From positions 1-28,664 of IMG/VR virus record IMGVR_UViG_3300034190_002005: a stretch of 28,664 nt of DNA, one strand, 5' to 3'. Source of the stretch: a virus. Below are positions 1 to 7,000 of this stretch, piece after piece. Each line of letters begins with the position of its first letter. The first letter of the stretch is position 1. The notes beneath the pieces were generated by a model. That model made no database searches. It had not been told where the DNA came from and saw only the letters and a list, made by a program, of their open reading frames with translations. A program made the position numbers and the translations under genes.

Positions 1-2
1 TA

Positions 3-33
3 CAAATATACAAATTTATTTTGAAACTACCAA
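3..33 (-). promoter_or_regulatory. Bacteroidota-type promoter P1
   Basis: On the minus strand TATATTTG (10 to 3) is preceded by exactly 19 bases and then TTGG (33 to 30). This fits the Bacteroidota sigma-ABfr consensus of a -33 TTTG and a -7 TAnnTTTG. The site overlaps the last codons of the Mom-like gene and points left, so it would drive genes beyond the window edge. The same arrangement recurs at six other sites here. Confidence 0.75.
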
Positions 34-783
34 ATTTATTGGTTCCATTTTTATAATTTCTTCTACAAATTGTTCGTTTTCCTTTGGGTAAGGTAATATT
101 GGGTGTTTAATAGTTTTCATTAACTTTCTTCTTACACCACCTTTTGCTAAGATATAGATGTATCTATGTTTTCTGGGGTTTTTTCTTATCCAAAATGTAG
201 ATGATGATATCTTTTGAATTTCCTTTGGATTATTTGTACCAAACTTAACATAAGATGTTCGTTGGTGGTGCCAATCACCATTTTCTTCCCATCGGAAATC
301 CCAACTATCATTAAATCTTAGTTTGTTACCCTGATACAACCAATTGGTTGCTTGGTATATAGTACCACAATGTCCCTCTTTAGGGTCTGAATATGATATC
401 AATCCTTTTATTTTAGGAACGTTGGTTCTTAACCAATCAAATGTTTGAGATAGAAACCAACTCTCTATATTTGAACCATAATCATCAAATACGAATAATC
501 GAGTAAGTTCTAATACTTCATCTCTTTCTAATAAAGGTGTTATAGATTGACCTGCACTTCTACCTATTGGGTCACCATAACAAGCAACTCCAATTAGTTT
601 ATCCTCAACACCACTAAAGAATGGGTGTTCTTCTACTTCTGAGGTAAATAAACCAATAGCGTAGGATACCTTTGTCCACAATCCACTATAATGGTTGTTA
701 ACAATGATATCCTTCGCTACCGATTTAGTTATTAATCTAACTGATAGTTTTGAAGTATCACAATATGTTTTACTTTCTTTCAT
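16..783 (-). CDS. Mom-like DNA adenine modification protein (GNAT-like fold)
   Basis: This 255-residue protein resembles the phage Mu Mom family, acetyltransferase-fold enzymes that convert adenine in phage DNA to an N6-carbamoylmethyl-type base and so protect it from restriction. Visible blocks are NHYSG (residues 30-34), GVACYGDP (65-72), ELTRLFV (92-98), NIESWFL (105-111), the SYSDP/GHCGTIYQATN stretch (130-147) and LYQG. His31, Arg95, Ser108, Asp133 and Tyr143 fall where, from memory, Mu Mom has its important residues. The start is the ATG at 783, which overlaps the upstream stop as ATGA; an in-frame TTG one codon earlier is less likely. It is the last gene of the NrdA-thioredoxin-HNH run, consistent with modifying newly made phage DNA. 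The family call is recognition by pattern; the exact modification is unknown. It could instead be a GNAT protein with another substrate. Confidence 0.65.
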   Translation of the reverse strand: MKESKTYCDTSKLSVRLITKSVAKDIIVNNHYSGLWTKVSYAIGLFTSEVEEHPFFSGVEDKLIGVACYGDPIGRSAGQSITPLLERDEVLELTRLFVFDDYGSNIESWFLSQTFDWLRTNVPKIKGLISYSDPKEGHCGTIYQATNWLYQGNKLRFNDSWDFRWEENGDWHHQRTSYVKFGTNNPKEIQKISSSTFWIRKNPRKHRYIYILAKGGVRRKLMKTIKHPILPYPKENEQFVEEIIKMEPINLVVSK

Positions 784-1172
784 CAATACTTATTTTCTAT
801 TTTCATAACCTTTTTGATTTTGGTTACAGTATTTGCTGAAATATTTATGTGTTTTTGAATTTCACGAACAGTAATTCCTTTTTTTAAATAAGCAATTACA
901 TCTAAATACTTTTTTAAAAAATCCGAATTAGACTCCTTAGTATTTTGCGTTCTACCACTATATTTTTCTGGTTGGTTTTTTTGAATCTTACGAATCCCCT
1001 CCATTTGCAATCGTTTCCAATCTAATCCAAAATTTTTATTATGAACTTTTCCATGACAAGCACCACATAATGGTATTGTTTTTTTACCACCCAAAGTTTT
1101 AGGAACTACATGATGTTGGTGGATATTACTATTAGTGCCACACTCAAAACATATATTAGATTTTATTTTCAT
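783..1172 (-). CDS. HNH endonuclease with C-terminal helix-turn-helix
   Basis: A 129-residue protein with an N-terminal HNH nuclease domain. A CxxC pair (residues 9-12) and a CGACH pair (36-40) flank the HQHHVVP motif, the usual zinc-binding and catalytic layout. Residues 85-125 look like a helix-turn-helix (KGITVREIQKHINISANTV), probably the DNA-binding part. This combination is typical of free-standing phage homing endonucleases. The start ATG at 1172 overlaps the stop of the upstream small HTH gene as ATGA, and its own stop overlaps the start of the Mom-like gene. Such enzymes usually cut intron-less or variant alleles in related phages and spread themselves and nearby markers. A role as a packaging-associated or restriction nuclease is less likely, given its small size and position inside the nucleotide-metabolism block. 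Confidence 0.85.
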   Translation of the reverse strand: MKIKSNICFECGTNSNIHQHHVVPKTLGGKKTIPLCGACHGKVHNKNFGLDWKRLQMEGIRKIQKNQPEKYSGRTQNTKESNSDFLKKYLDVIAYLKKGITVREIQKHINISANTVTKIKKVMKIENKY

Positions 1173-1372
1173 AAACTACCAGACCAAAATTCGTTTAGGT
1201 GTGTCCAAGTTTCATTTCGTACAATCCTAAGAATATTGGCTGAAGAACACTTATTGTTACGAGCCATAACTCTAACATTTCGGTGTCCCATTTTCCATAA
1301 CTTTCTTATTTGTATAACCTGCTCATCTGTCAATTTAGAAGATGGATGAGACTGACCTCTTAGTATTGGCAT
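1169..1372 (-). CDS. Small helix-turn-helix DNA-binding protein
   Basis: This 67-residue basic protein has the pattern KLTDEQVIQIRKLW followed by a turn and SSANILRIVRNETWTHL. That pattern is the helix-turn-helix module often fused to the end of phage HNH endonucleases. Here it stands alone directly before an HNH gene, with a 4-base ATGA overlap, and it begins immediately after the region shared with thioredoxin (the thioredoxin stop is at 1373). It may act as the specificity partner of the HNH protein, be the detached remnant of a once fused enzyme, or be a small transcription regulator. The domain is clear; the role is inferred. The first residues (MPILRGQSHPSS) are polar and show no other domain. 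Confidence 0.65.
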   Translation of the reverse strand: MPILRGQSHPSSKLTDEQVIQIRKLWKMGHRNVRVMARNNKCSSANILRIVRNETWTHLNEFWSGSL

Positions 1373-1642
1373 TTAACTTGCTTTTTTCAGTTCATTTATT
1401 GCGTTGTTATATGCCATTTCTGATTGTAATCCTGAGAATCGTTGGATTTCCTTTCCGTTTTGTTCAATAACAACTAATGGGATGCTACGAACCGAGTATT
1501 TAGCTGCTTCTTCAAAATCCTTATCAACATCATAATCAGAAAACGTAACATCAGTATGTTCGTTTTTTAATTTATTAATAGTTGGTGCCAATGCTTTACA
1601 AGGACCACACCACTCACCATAAAATTTCTTAACTTCTATCAT
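1373..1642 (-). CDS. Thioredoxin
   Basis: An 89-residue single-domain thioredoxin. The redox motif WCGPC is at residues 11-15, followed by the expected helix (KALAPTINKL), the YDVDKD strand, the cis-proline loop RSIPLVV near residue 57 and a final helix. It is slightly shorter than the common 105-110 residues, lacking part of the first strand and helix, as in many phage thioredoxins. It follows ribonucleotide reductase NrdA after 31 bases, so its likely job is to re-reduce the C-terminal cysteine pair of NrdA during deoxynucleotide synthesis. Serving as a polymerase processivity factor, as host thioredoxin does for T7, is possible because a family A polymerase is present, but nothing in the sequence shows it. 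Confidence 0.92.
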   Translation of the reverse strand: MIEVKKFYGEWCGPCKALAPTINKLKNEHTDVTFSDYDVDKDFEEAAKYSVRSIPLVVIEQNGKEIQRFSGLQSEMAYNNAINELKKAS

Positions 1643-1673
1643 TTTTATTTATTTAAATTATTAATTGTAACAA

Positions 1674-3455
1674 TTAGCCATCACAACTAGCACAGGTTGG
1701 GTCCATTGCTTGTTGTGCAATATCACCTCTAAGTACCGATTCCGTTCTCATATAGTAAAGAGTTTTAACTCCCTGCTTCCAAGCTTCCATAGTTACTTGG
1801 TTAATCCACTTAGGAGTAGCCGTTGCGGGAAATGCTAAATTCAATGATACACCTTGGTCTATATATTGTTGTCTAATACCAGCTTGTCTAACTAAATCTA
1901 ATTGGTTAATTTCCTTAAATGTTTTAAATACACTCTTAATGGTAAATGATTTAACTGAATCTTCTTCTTTTAATTCAGATACCTTAACTACCTTACCATT
2001 TAAGAAACAATAATCATCCAATTCTTTAATATCCTGAATTGAACCTCCATCTGTCATAATCTTATCCCAAGTTTCTTTGTTGTTAATTCCAACTTTACGA
2101 AGTACCTTTTCCAACTCAGAATTTTTACGAATAAATGTACCTTTAGCGGTTTGTTCGGTAAAAATATTAGCAGCCCAAGGTTCGATACCAGCCGATACAT
2201 CACCACTCAATTTAGAGTTAGATACCGTTGGTGCGATTGCTCTAAGGTGAGTGTTTCTCATCCCACTATCTCTACACCATAATGGTTCACCTAACTCAAT
2301 AGCCATATCTCTACTAGCTCGTTCGGATTCAATCTTTAATTGAGAGAAAATCTTACGAGTTTCAAATTGTGCAGCCATACCTTCAAATGGGATACCATTT
2401 TGTTGTAAGTAAGTGTGCCATCCCAATACACCCAATCCTAATGCTCTACCTTTTTCAGCAGAACGGATTGAATTTTCAAAACCTTTTAAGTTTTTAGCTT
2501 TTTGGATAAACTCTTCCATTACACCATCCAAGAACCAAGTTGCGGTATATACTAAATCGGTATCTTTCCACTCATCATATTTGGATAGGTTTAATGAACT
2601 TAAACAACATACAAATGAATGTGATTCATCGGTATGTAAAGTAATTTCTGAACATATGTTTGTCATATGAACTTTTAATCCATTTTGTTTGTACATCTCT
2701 GGGTTTTGTTTGTTAACATTCCCCTTATACATAATATATGGTTCACCAGTTGCTTTACGTTTCTGAAGTAACTTACCCCATTTTCTACGAGCTTCTTCAT
2801 CTCCATTTTCTAAGTTTCTCATAAACTTATCGCCAACAATTGCTGCTTGGTGTAAGTTTAATGATTGCCTATTAACATCACCTTTAGGTTCTCTAATTTC
2901 CAACCACTCTTCAAAATCTTTGTGTTCTATATTTAGGTTTACAGATGCTGCACCTCTACGAACTGAACCCTGATTTGTTGCAAGTATAGTTGAATCGTAT
3001 ATTTTAGCGAATGGAATTACACCATCCGATGTTCCGTTGCCTGTAATCTTAGCTCCAGCAGGTCTAATTTGATTGATACCAATACCAACACCACCACCAT
3101 GCTTAGCCAATAACATTAATTCCAAATTTTTGGAACCAATATCATGTATAGAATCAGCTACATCAATTCCGAAACAAGAAATAGGTAAACCTCTATCAGT
3201 TCCAGTGTTTGAAAGAACAGGCGAAGCTAAATTTAACCAACCTTTCCATATGTAATCAAAAAACTTACTTGCCATCTGAGGTTTATTTAAACGTTGTGCA
3301 ACTTTAGTTGCTACCCTCCAATATGCATCTTTTGGTTTTTCACCTGGTAACAAATATCCCTTAGATATTGTCTTTACATATATATCGGTGTTTCCCCACT
3401 CAGGGAAATCAACACCCAATTCCCAACCTAAAACTTCTCCGTGATTTTTAGCCAT
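1674..3455 (-). CDS. nrdA: Ribonucleoside-diphosphate reductase, large (alpha) subunit
   Basis: The 593-residue catalytic subunit of a class I ribonucleotide reductase, which reduces ribonucleotides to deoxynucleotides with the NrdB subunit encoded at 4220-5215. Key residues are present: Cys94 in PISCFG and Cys283/284 in FVCCLSSLN form the redox set, NICSE (266-270) holds the active-site Cys268 and Glu270, the paired tyrosines of the radical path lie in TLYYMRTES near the end, and the protein closes with CASCDG, the C-terminal CxxC reduced by thioredoxin. It is shorter than the E. coli enzyme (about 760 residues) because the N-terminal ATP-cone is missing, so dATP feedback through that domain is probably absent. 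The start ATG at 3455 lies two bases past the end of the MazG-like gene. The gene sits in a row of nucleotide genes: NrdB, SET, MazG, NrdA, thioredoxin. Confidence 0.95.
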   Translation of the reverse strand: MAKNHGEVLGWELGVDFPEWGNTDIYVKTISKGYLLPGEKPKDAYWRVATKVAQRLNKPQMASKFFDYIWKGWLNLASPVLSNTGTDRGLPISCFGIDVADSIHDIGSKNLELMLLAKHGGGVGIGINQIRPAGAKITGNGTSDGVIPFAKIYDSTILATNQGSVRRGAASVNLNIEHKDFEEWLEIREPKGDVNRQSLNLHQAAIVGDKFMRNLENGDEEARRKWGKLLQKRKATGEPYIMYKGNVNKQNPEMYKQNGLKVHMTNICSEITLHTDESHSFVCCLSSLNLSKYDEWKDTDLVYTATWFLDGVMEEFIQKAKNLKGFENSIRSAEKGRALGLGVLGWHTYLQQNGIPFEGMAAQFETRKIFSQLKIESERASRDMAIELGEPLWCRDSGMRNTHLRAIAPTVSNSKLSGDVSAGIEPWAANIFTEQTAKGTFIRKNSELEKVLRKVGINNKETWDKIMTDGGSIQDIKELDDYCFLNGKVVKVSELKEEDSVKSFTIKSVFKTFKEINQLDLVRQAGIRQQYIDQGVSLNLAFPATATPKWINQVTMEAWKQGVKTLYYMRTESVLRGDIAQQAMDPTCASCDG

Positions 3456-3457
3456 TT

Positions 3458-3769
3458 TTATTTTTCTTCTTTAATGAATACCCCATTTATGGTTTTTCCT
3501 TGTCTATTCTTAATTTCATCCCAAGCTGCTTCCAAACATTCGGTTGGATTCAGTCCTAATTGTTTAGAAAGAATAATTAAAGTTACAAACGTATCCCCAA
3601 TACCATCCATTATTTCTGCAGTATTCTTATTCTTTGCTATTGCACCAGCCGTTTCACCTAATTCCTCCATAACTTTCATTAGTTGTTTTGGGGCGTTTTC
3701 TGGCTTCAAAATATTCTTATCGTCAGCCCATTGGGTAACGTTATCTATTAAATTATCAAATGTTATCAT
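3458..3769 (-). CDS. MazG-like nucleotide pyrophosphohydrolase
   Basis: A 103-residue all-alpha protein with the MazG/dUTPase-superfamily metal-binding pattern: EELGE (residues 35-39), then E52 and D55 in AEIMDGIGD, with D59. It is the size of single-domain phage MazG-like enzymes, which hydrolyse nucleoside triphosphates to monophosphates and pyrophosphate. Proposed roles in phages are cleaning damaged or unwanted nucleotides, supplying monophosphates, or lowering the host alarmone ppGpp; the sequence cannot separate these. The start ATG overlaps the stop of the SET gene as ATGA, and NrdA begins two bases after its stop, so the three are almost certainly co-transcribed and probably translationally coupled. 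Confidence 0.85.
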   Translation of the reverse strand: MITFDNLIDNVTQWADDKNILKPENAPKQLMKVMEELGETAGAIAKNKNTAEIMDGIGDTFVTLIILSKQLGLNPTECLEAAWDEIKNRQGKTINGVFIKEEK

Positions 3770-4176
3770 TTTAATATTGTACTTTTTAAGTTATAGGTTC
3801 CGAAAAGTTCTTCACCTTGTTTAATGGGTTTTATTACTTTCTTTGTTACAGAATCAACATTACCATCGGTTTCTTTTGTGTTAACATATGCCCAAGGATT
3901 CGATAAATTAAAGTATGAATCTTTAAACAACCTAAACCAAATAAATGGGTATTCGTTTCTATTTTCGTATGATTTTAAAATCAAAAATTTAGATGATTCA
4001 GGTAATGTATCAAATTCTTCAACTGATACAATATATGAGTTAGTTTGACCATCCCATCTGATAAAAACATCCTCACCAACATTTAGGTCTCTAAGAGCGA
4101 AAGTTCCGATTCCATGTGTTGATGAGGGTGCTATATCAGTTTTTAAATGTTCGTTTAAATATGTAAATGGTTTCAT
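3766..4176 (-). CDS. SET-domain protein (putative protein lysine methyltransferase)
   Basis: A 136-residue protein consisting of little more than a minimal SET domain. The N-terminal half has the typical opening (IAPSSTHGIGTFALRDLNVGEDVF, residues 15-38, a G-x-G-x-F-A motif followed by GE). The C-terminal half has Asn99 and Asn106 where SET proteins carry the NHS and PN elements, and then IKPIKQGEELFGTYN (115-129) with the GEEL turn and Tyr128 near the usual catalytic tyrosine. SET enzymes move a methyl group from S-adenosylmethionine to a lysine. The NHSC core is degenerate, so activity is uncertain. The size is close to the free-standing viral SET protein of chlorella virus. A Bacteroidota-type promoter ends about four bases before the ATG. 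A histone H1-like gene lies one gene upstream. The fold assignment is good; the substrate is unknown. Confidence 0.7.
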   Translation of the reverse strand: MKPFTYLNEHLKTDIAPSSTHGIGTFALRDLNVGEDVFIRWDGQTNSYIVSVEEFDTLPESSKFLILKSYENRNEYPFIWFRLFKDSYFNLSNPWAYVNTKETDGNVDSVTKKVIKPIKQGEELFGTYNLKSTILK

Positions 4177-4180
4177 ATTA

Positions 4181-4211
4181 CAAATATACGAAATTTAATT
4201 GAATTTACCAA
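4181..4211 (-). promoter_or_regulatory. Bacteroidota-type promoter P2 (SET-MazG-NrdA unit)
   Basis: Minus strand TATATTTG (4188 to 4181), 19-base spacer, TTGG (4211 to 4208). The shared extension TTTCG lies directly before the -7 element. Only TAAT separates the -7 element from the ATG of the SET gene, so the transcript would be leaderless or almost so. Confidence 0.8.
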
Positions 4212-4219
4212 GGGTTTTA

Positions 4220-5215
4220 TTAAAACATATCATCCCAATTTTCACCTTCTCCAGCTTTGGAATAGTCAGTAGGTCTTACTGCAAAGAAATCGGTATGTGT
4301 AACTCCACCCGATAGTTGATAGAACCAATCTAATCGTTCAACTGCATCTTTATCATATTCGAATATACTCTCATATCCCAACTCAACTAATTTTATATTA
4401 GTTCTAGCTTTGATAAATTCTTTCAAATCTGTTGAAGATAGGTTTTCTAATTCACCCATCTCAAACATTTTATCAATGAATTTTGATTCTAATTCTACGA
4501 TAAGTCTCGCAGCTTCTTCGATAGATTCCTTACTATCTTCTCTAAGTGTAGTAAATTCACTACACATATCTCTAAACAATTGACATCCCATCTTAGAATG
4601 TAAGGATTCATCCCTTATACTCCATTTCATTTGCTGTCCAATACCTTTCAATAGATTTCTCATTTGGAATGAGTAAAGTACTGCAAATGAAGAGTATAAA
4701 GATACTCCTTCACTAAATGCTGAGAAGATAGCAAGAGAACGTCCTACTTCTTTTCTAGCTTCAGCGTTTACTTCTAAATCGGTGTGTTTCCAATCGTTAG
4801 ATGTTGCGGTTAGGAGTTCAAACTTCTCAGCGATTGCAGGTTCATGCAAAAATGCTGAGAAGTCATCTAATCCTAATGTTTCATTTAGATATGAATATGC
4901 GGTAGCATGTATTGTTTCTTGGGAACCAAACATCATTGCCATCTGCTTTATTTCATGCTTTGGAAACCAATTGGTAACCATAGTAGTCCAATAATCAGAA
5001 ACTGCACATTCTGTTTGAGCAAATCCCAAAAGAATGTTTCCAACTAAGTTTTTTTCCTCTTTTGTAAGATGTTCATTCCAATCTTTTACATCACCCTGCA
5101 TAGGTATTTCAGTATGTAACCAAAATGCCTGTGCTTGCTTTAACCACCCTTCGGTGTAATAATCGGGATATTCAAAAGGTTTGTAAGGAACTCTTTCTTT
5201 AAATAATTTGCTCAT
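4220..5215 (-). CDS. nrdB: Ribonucleoside-diphosphate reductase, small (beta) subunit
   Basis: The 331-residue ferritin-like radical-generating subunit of class I ribonucleotide reductase. The second and third ligands are in SQETIHATAY (Glu100, His103), with a tyrosine at position 107 four residues after the histidine, where the radical tyrosine sits in NrdB. The other helix pair carries Glu169 (FSEGV), Glu203 and His206 (RDESLH). The first ligand, usually aspartate, appears to be Glu69 in AQTECAV. The C-terminal tail (GENWDDMF) is acidic and aromatic like the NrdA-docking tail of other NrdB proteins. The gene starts 8 bases after the histone-like gene, and its stop is followed by P2 before the SET gene. 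NrdA is encoded two genes downstream rather than adjacent, an arrangement with SET and MazG inserted between the subunits. Confidence 0.94.
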   Translation of the reverse strand: MSKLFKERVPYKPFEYPDYYTEGWLKQAQAFWLHTEIPMQGDVKDWNEHLTKEEKNLVGNILLGFAQTECAVSDYWTTMVTNWFPKHEIKQMAMMFGSQETIHATAYSYLNETLGLDDFSAFLHEPAIAEKFELLTATSNDWKHTDLEVNAEARKEVGRSLAIFSAFSEGVSLYSSFAVLYSFQMRNLLKGIGQQMKWSIRDESLHSKMGCQLFRDMCSEFTTLREDSKESIEEAARLIVELESKFIDKMFEMGELENLSSTDLKEFIKARTNIKLVELGYESIFEYDKDAVERLDWFYQLSGGVTHTDFFAVRPTDYSKAGEGENWDDMF

Positions 5216-5223
5216 AATTGGTT

Positions 5224-5394
5224 TTATTTAGATTCGTCTACTGAAAGTTTTCTGTAATCCGTTACCAATTTTTTGATTTCACCAATATGCTTACGAGCTC
5301 TTGATTTAGCTGCTTTGGTTGTTCCGTTGTGATTTTCTTCGAACGCTATGAATAGTTCTTGAATTTGTTCGAATACTTCTTGCGATGTTGCCAT
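5224..5394 (-). CDS. Histone H1-like protein (Bacteroidota Hc1 type)
   Basis: A 56-residue protein. It begins MATSQEVFEQIQELFIAFEE and continues with the basic stretch TKAAKSRARKHIGEIKKLV and DYRKLSVDES. The pattern of an amphipathic helix, then K-A-A-x-x-R-A-R, then a lysine-rich helix and FRK/YRK is that of the short histone H1-like (Hc1-type) proteins common in Bacteroidota. These bind DNA non-specifically and compact it. The start ATG at 5394 has an A/T-rich leader and no Shine-Dalgarno sequence. The stop (5226-5224) is 8 bases before nrdB, so the two are co-transcribed. In a phage it could compact or shield phage DNA, displace host nucleoid proteins, or be a captured host gene. The family call rests on pattern memory and the host evidence. 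Confidence 0.72.
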   Translation of the reverse strand: MATSQEVFEQIQELFIAFEENHNGTTKAAKSRARKHIGEIKKLVTDYRKLSVDESK

Positions 5395-5423
5395 AAATTT
5401 TATTATTTTTAATTGTTAAAGTT

Positions 5424-5571
5424 ACCAACCCTTATTTGAGTTGGGTGAATATAACTATCGTATATATTCAAAAAATGAATATGTTTTTGATAGTATTTTT
5501 TATAAATTACTTTTTGATATTTTGTGTACCTAAAATAAATCAGGTGTTAAAATACCTTAATGGTAATTTAA
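5424..5571 (-). other. Leader region with nested inverted repeats before the histone-like gene
   Basis: The 191 bases between the helicase stop and the histone-like ATG hold no clear Bacteroidota-type promoter but several inverted repeats. CCAAC (5425-5429) pairs with GTTGG (5440-5444). TATATTC (5463-5469) can pair either with GAATATA (5447-5453) or, as ATATTCA (5464-5470), with TGAATAT (5476-5482), so two hairpins exclude each other. TTAAAATACC (5547-5556) pairs with GGTAATTTAA (5562-5571) with one mismatch, close behind the helicase stop. It may be a helicase terminator plus a structured leader. A/T-rich pairing of this kind can arise by chance. Confidence 0.3.
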
Positions 5572-5585
5572 TAGATTCACAATTA

Positions 5586-6944
5586 CTACCCAAAGTTTTC
5601 TACATATTTTTTGTGTAGTAATTGCTTCTCCATTTCTTGCCCATTTGCTGATTCTTTCTGAGTAATGATTCCATCGGATGAATTTCCATCAAACACTTCA
5701 ATGAATCCAGTATTGGTATCCATTTTAGATGGGAATGTAATACCATCAGGTCCAAATCTATTCTTCATAATATGGAATCGTGCAGTATTGTTCAATTTAT
5801 CTTTTGCTTTCCTACTGATACTCATAATAAAATCTGCATTCATTACCTTAGCGTAAGAATCTGCTATCTTATCCGCTTCAATAACTTCAGAATCGATTGC
5901 TGAACGATTTGTTTGGGATGCTGTCCAAATTGGAATTCCCAATTCACCACTAATACCTCTCAACTCAATGTAAACACCACCTTGCTCACCATAAGTTGAA
6001 TCAGATTTATTGGTAGTAGAAAGTAACAAATCAGCGTAATCAACTATAATCAAATCAGGTTTATTACCAGCTGCTGTCATTTTCTCAATATGGGCTTCAA
6101 TCTTTTTAGCAGATACACCTTTTGGTGGATAATATTTAATTAAAAGTTTACCTCTTAATTTTGATATTTTATCCAACACTAATTCTTTCTTATCCTTCAC
6201 ATCAGATGATGGAATTTGTGTAAAAACAGTATCATATCGTTGTCCAACATAGTGTTCGGAAAGTTCTAAGGAATAATGTACTACATTAAGTCCAGCTTTT
6301 ACAGCTGCTGCTCCTAATGCACATAATACCCAAGTCTTTCCAACACCAGATGGTGCAACTGCTACTCCCAATTCTCCAGGTCCCAAACCACCATCCATTA
6401 CATCATTAATACAATCCCAACCAGTTGGAACTGAGTTTCTATTAATTTCGCTTGTTCTTTCTTCAAAATCTAATAAGTAATCGTGTCCTAATTCGGAATC
6501 AACTCCAACCTTCATAGCTTTGTCTACCAAATCTTTGATTCTATCGTAGTTTCCAGCTTTAAGTAAATCAATTGATTCAACGATTGCCTGTTTTAGATTT
6601 TGATTGATACAAAATGATGAAAACTCCTTCTTAACATAATCTAAATCAGAATCACCAATTTGAGTGAATACCGATTTTAGTTGCTCAATTACATTTTTTT
6701 GAAATCCCTTATCATCTAACTTTGAAACCTCAACTTTAAATACATCTAACGTTGGAGATTTTTTAAACTCATTATGATAGTTCATAATCTCCTCAGCAAT
6801 CCATTTGTTAGATTCGGATTCAAAAAACTTTGGATGAATGATTTCACTTAATGTATCTAATAAACGAACATCAGCAATCAAAGATGTTAAAACCTTTGTT
6901 TGAAATGATTGTCCGAATTTAGCAAGAGTATCTATATTTTGCAT
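5586..6944 (-). CDS. Replicative DNA helicase (DnaB / T4 gp41-like)
   Basis: A 452-residue RecA-fold hexameric helicase that unwinds the phage replication fork. The N-terminal helical domain (residues 1-150) is followed by the linker and the motor domain. Walker A is APSGVGKT (197-204), preceded by GGLGPGELGV. Further motifs are HYSLELSE (a DnaB-type H1a region), the Walker B strand LIIVDYADLL, an ASQTNRSA motif III-like sequence and SISRKAKD with an arginine-finger-like region. Length and order match T4 gp41 and DnaB. The start ATG at 6944 lies 23 bases after the -7 element of promoter P3. It follows the 5' nuclease, recombinase and ssDNA-binding genes, so the block encodes most of a replisome. 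No primase or helicase loader is visible in this window. Confidence 0.9.
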   Translation of the reverse strand: MQNIDTLAKFGQSFQTKVLTSLIADVRLLDTLSEIIHPKFFESESNKWIAEEIMNYHNEFKKSPTLDVFKVEVSKLDDKGFQKNVIEQLKSVFTQIGDSDLDYVKKEFSSFCINQNLKQAIVESIDLLKAGNYDRIKDLVDKAMKVGVDSELGHDYLLDFEERTSEINRNSVPTGWDCINDVMDGGLGPGELGVAVAPSGVGKTWVLCALGAAAVKAGLNVVHYSLELSEHYVGQRYDTVFTQIPSSDVKDKKELVLDKISKLRGKLLIKYYPPKGVSAKKIEAHIEKMTAAGNKPDLIIVDYADLLLSTTNKSDSTYGEQGGVYIELRGISGELGIPIWTASQTNRSAIDSEVIEADKIADSYAKVMNADFIMSISRKAKDKLNNTARFHIMKNRFGPDGITFPSKMDTNTGFIEVFDGNSSDGIITQKESANGQEMEKQLLHKKYVENFG

Positions 6945-6967
6945 GTATATAACCTAATTTGATTTCA

Positions 6968-6998
6968 CAAATATACGATAAATTTGTGAGTAAACCTA
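6968..6998 (-). promoter_or_regulatory. Bacteroidota-type promoter P3 (helicase)
   Basis: Minus strand TATATTTG (6975 to 6968), preceded by ATCG and a 19-base spacer to TAGG (6998 to 6995), the weakest -33 match of the set. It lies between the 5' nuclease stop and the helicase ATG, leaving a leader of about 20 bases. Confidence 0.68.
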
Positions 6999-7000
6999 AT

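Noticed and set aside
784-786. TTG start for the Mom-like protein
   Set aside because: The very next codon is an ATG that overlaps the preceding stop as ATGA, as at other junctions in this block.
1110-1349. Plus-strand open frames throughout (for example here, 3441-3824, 21381-21665, 22026-22337, 22515-22865, 25982-26305)
   Set aside because: Each lies opposite a convincing minus-strand gene, has no recognisable domain and reads as the antisense of conserved codons. No plus-strand promoter or gap supports them.
1674-3455. An intein or intron in nrdA, given the neighbouring HNH gene
   Set aside because: The frame is continuous, all conserved blocks follow at normal spacing and no splice motifs are present.
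5464-5482. Origin of replication or protein operator at the A/T-rich inverted repeats
   Set aside because: There are no iterated binding-site repeats beyond short A/T hairpins, which arise easily by chance in this composition. It is kept only as a low-confidence leader structure.
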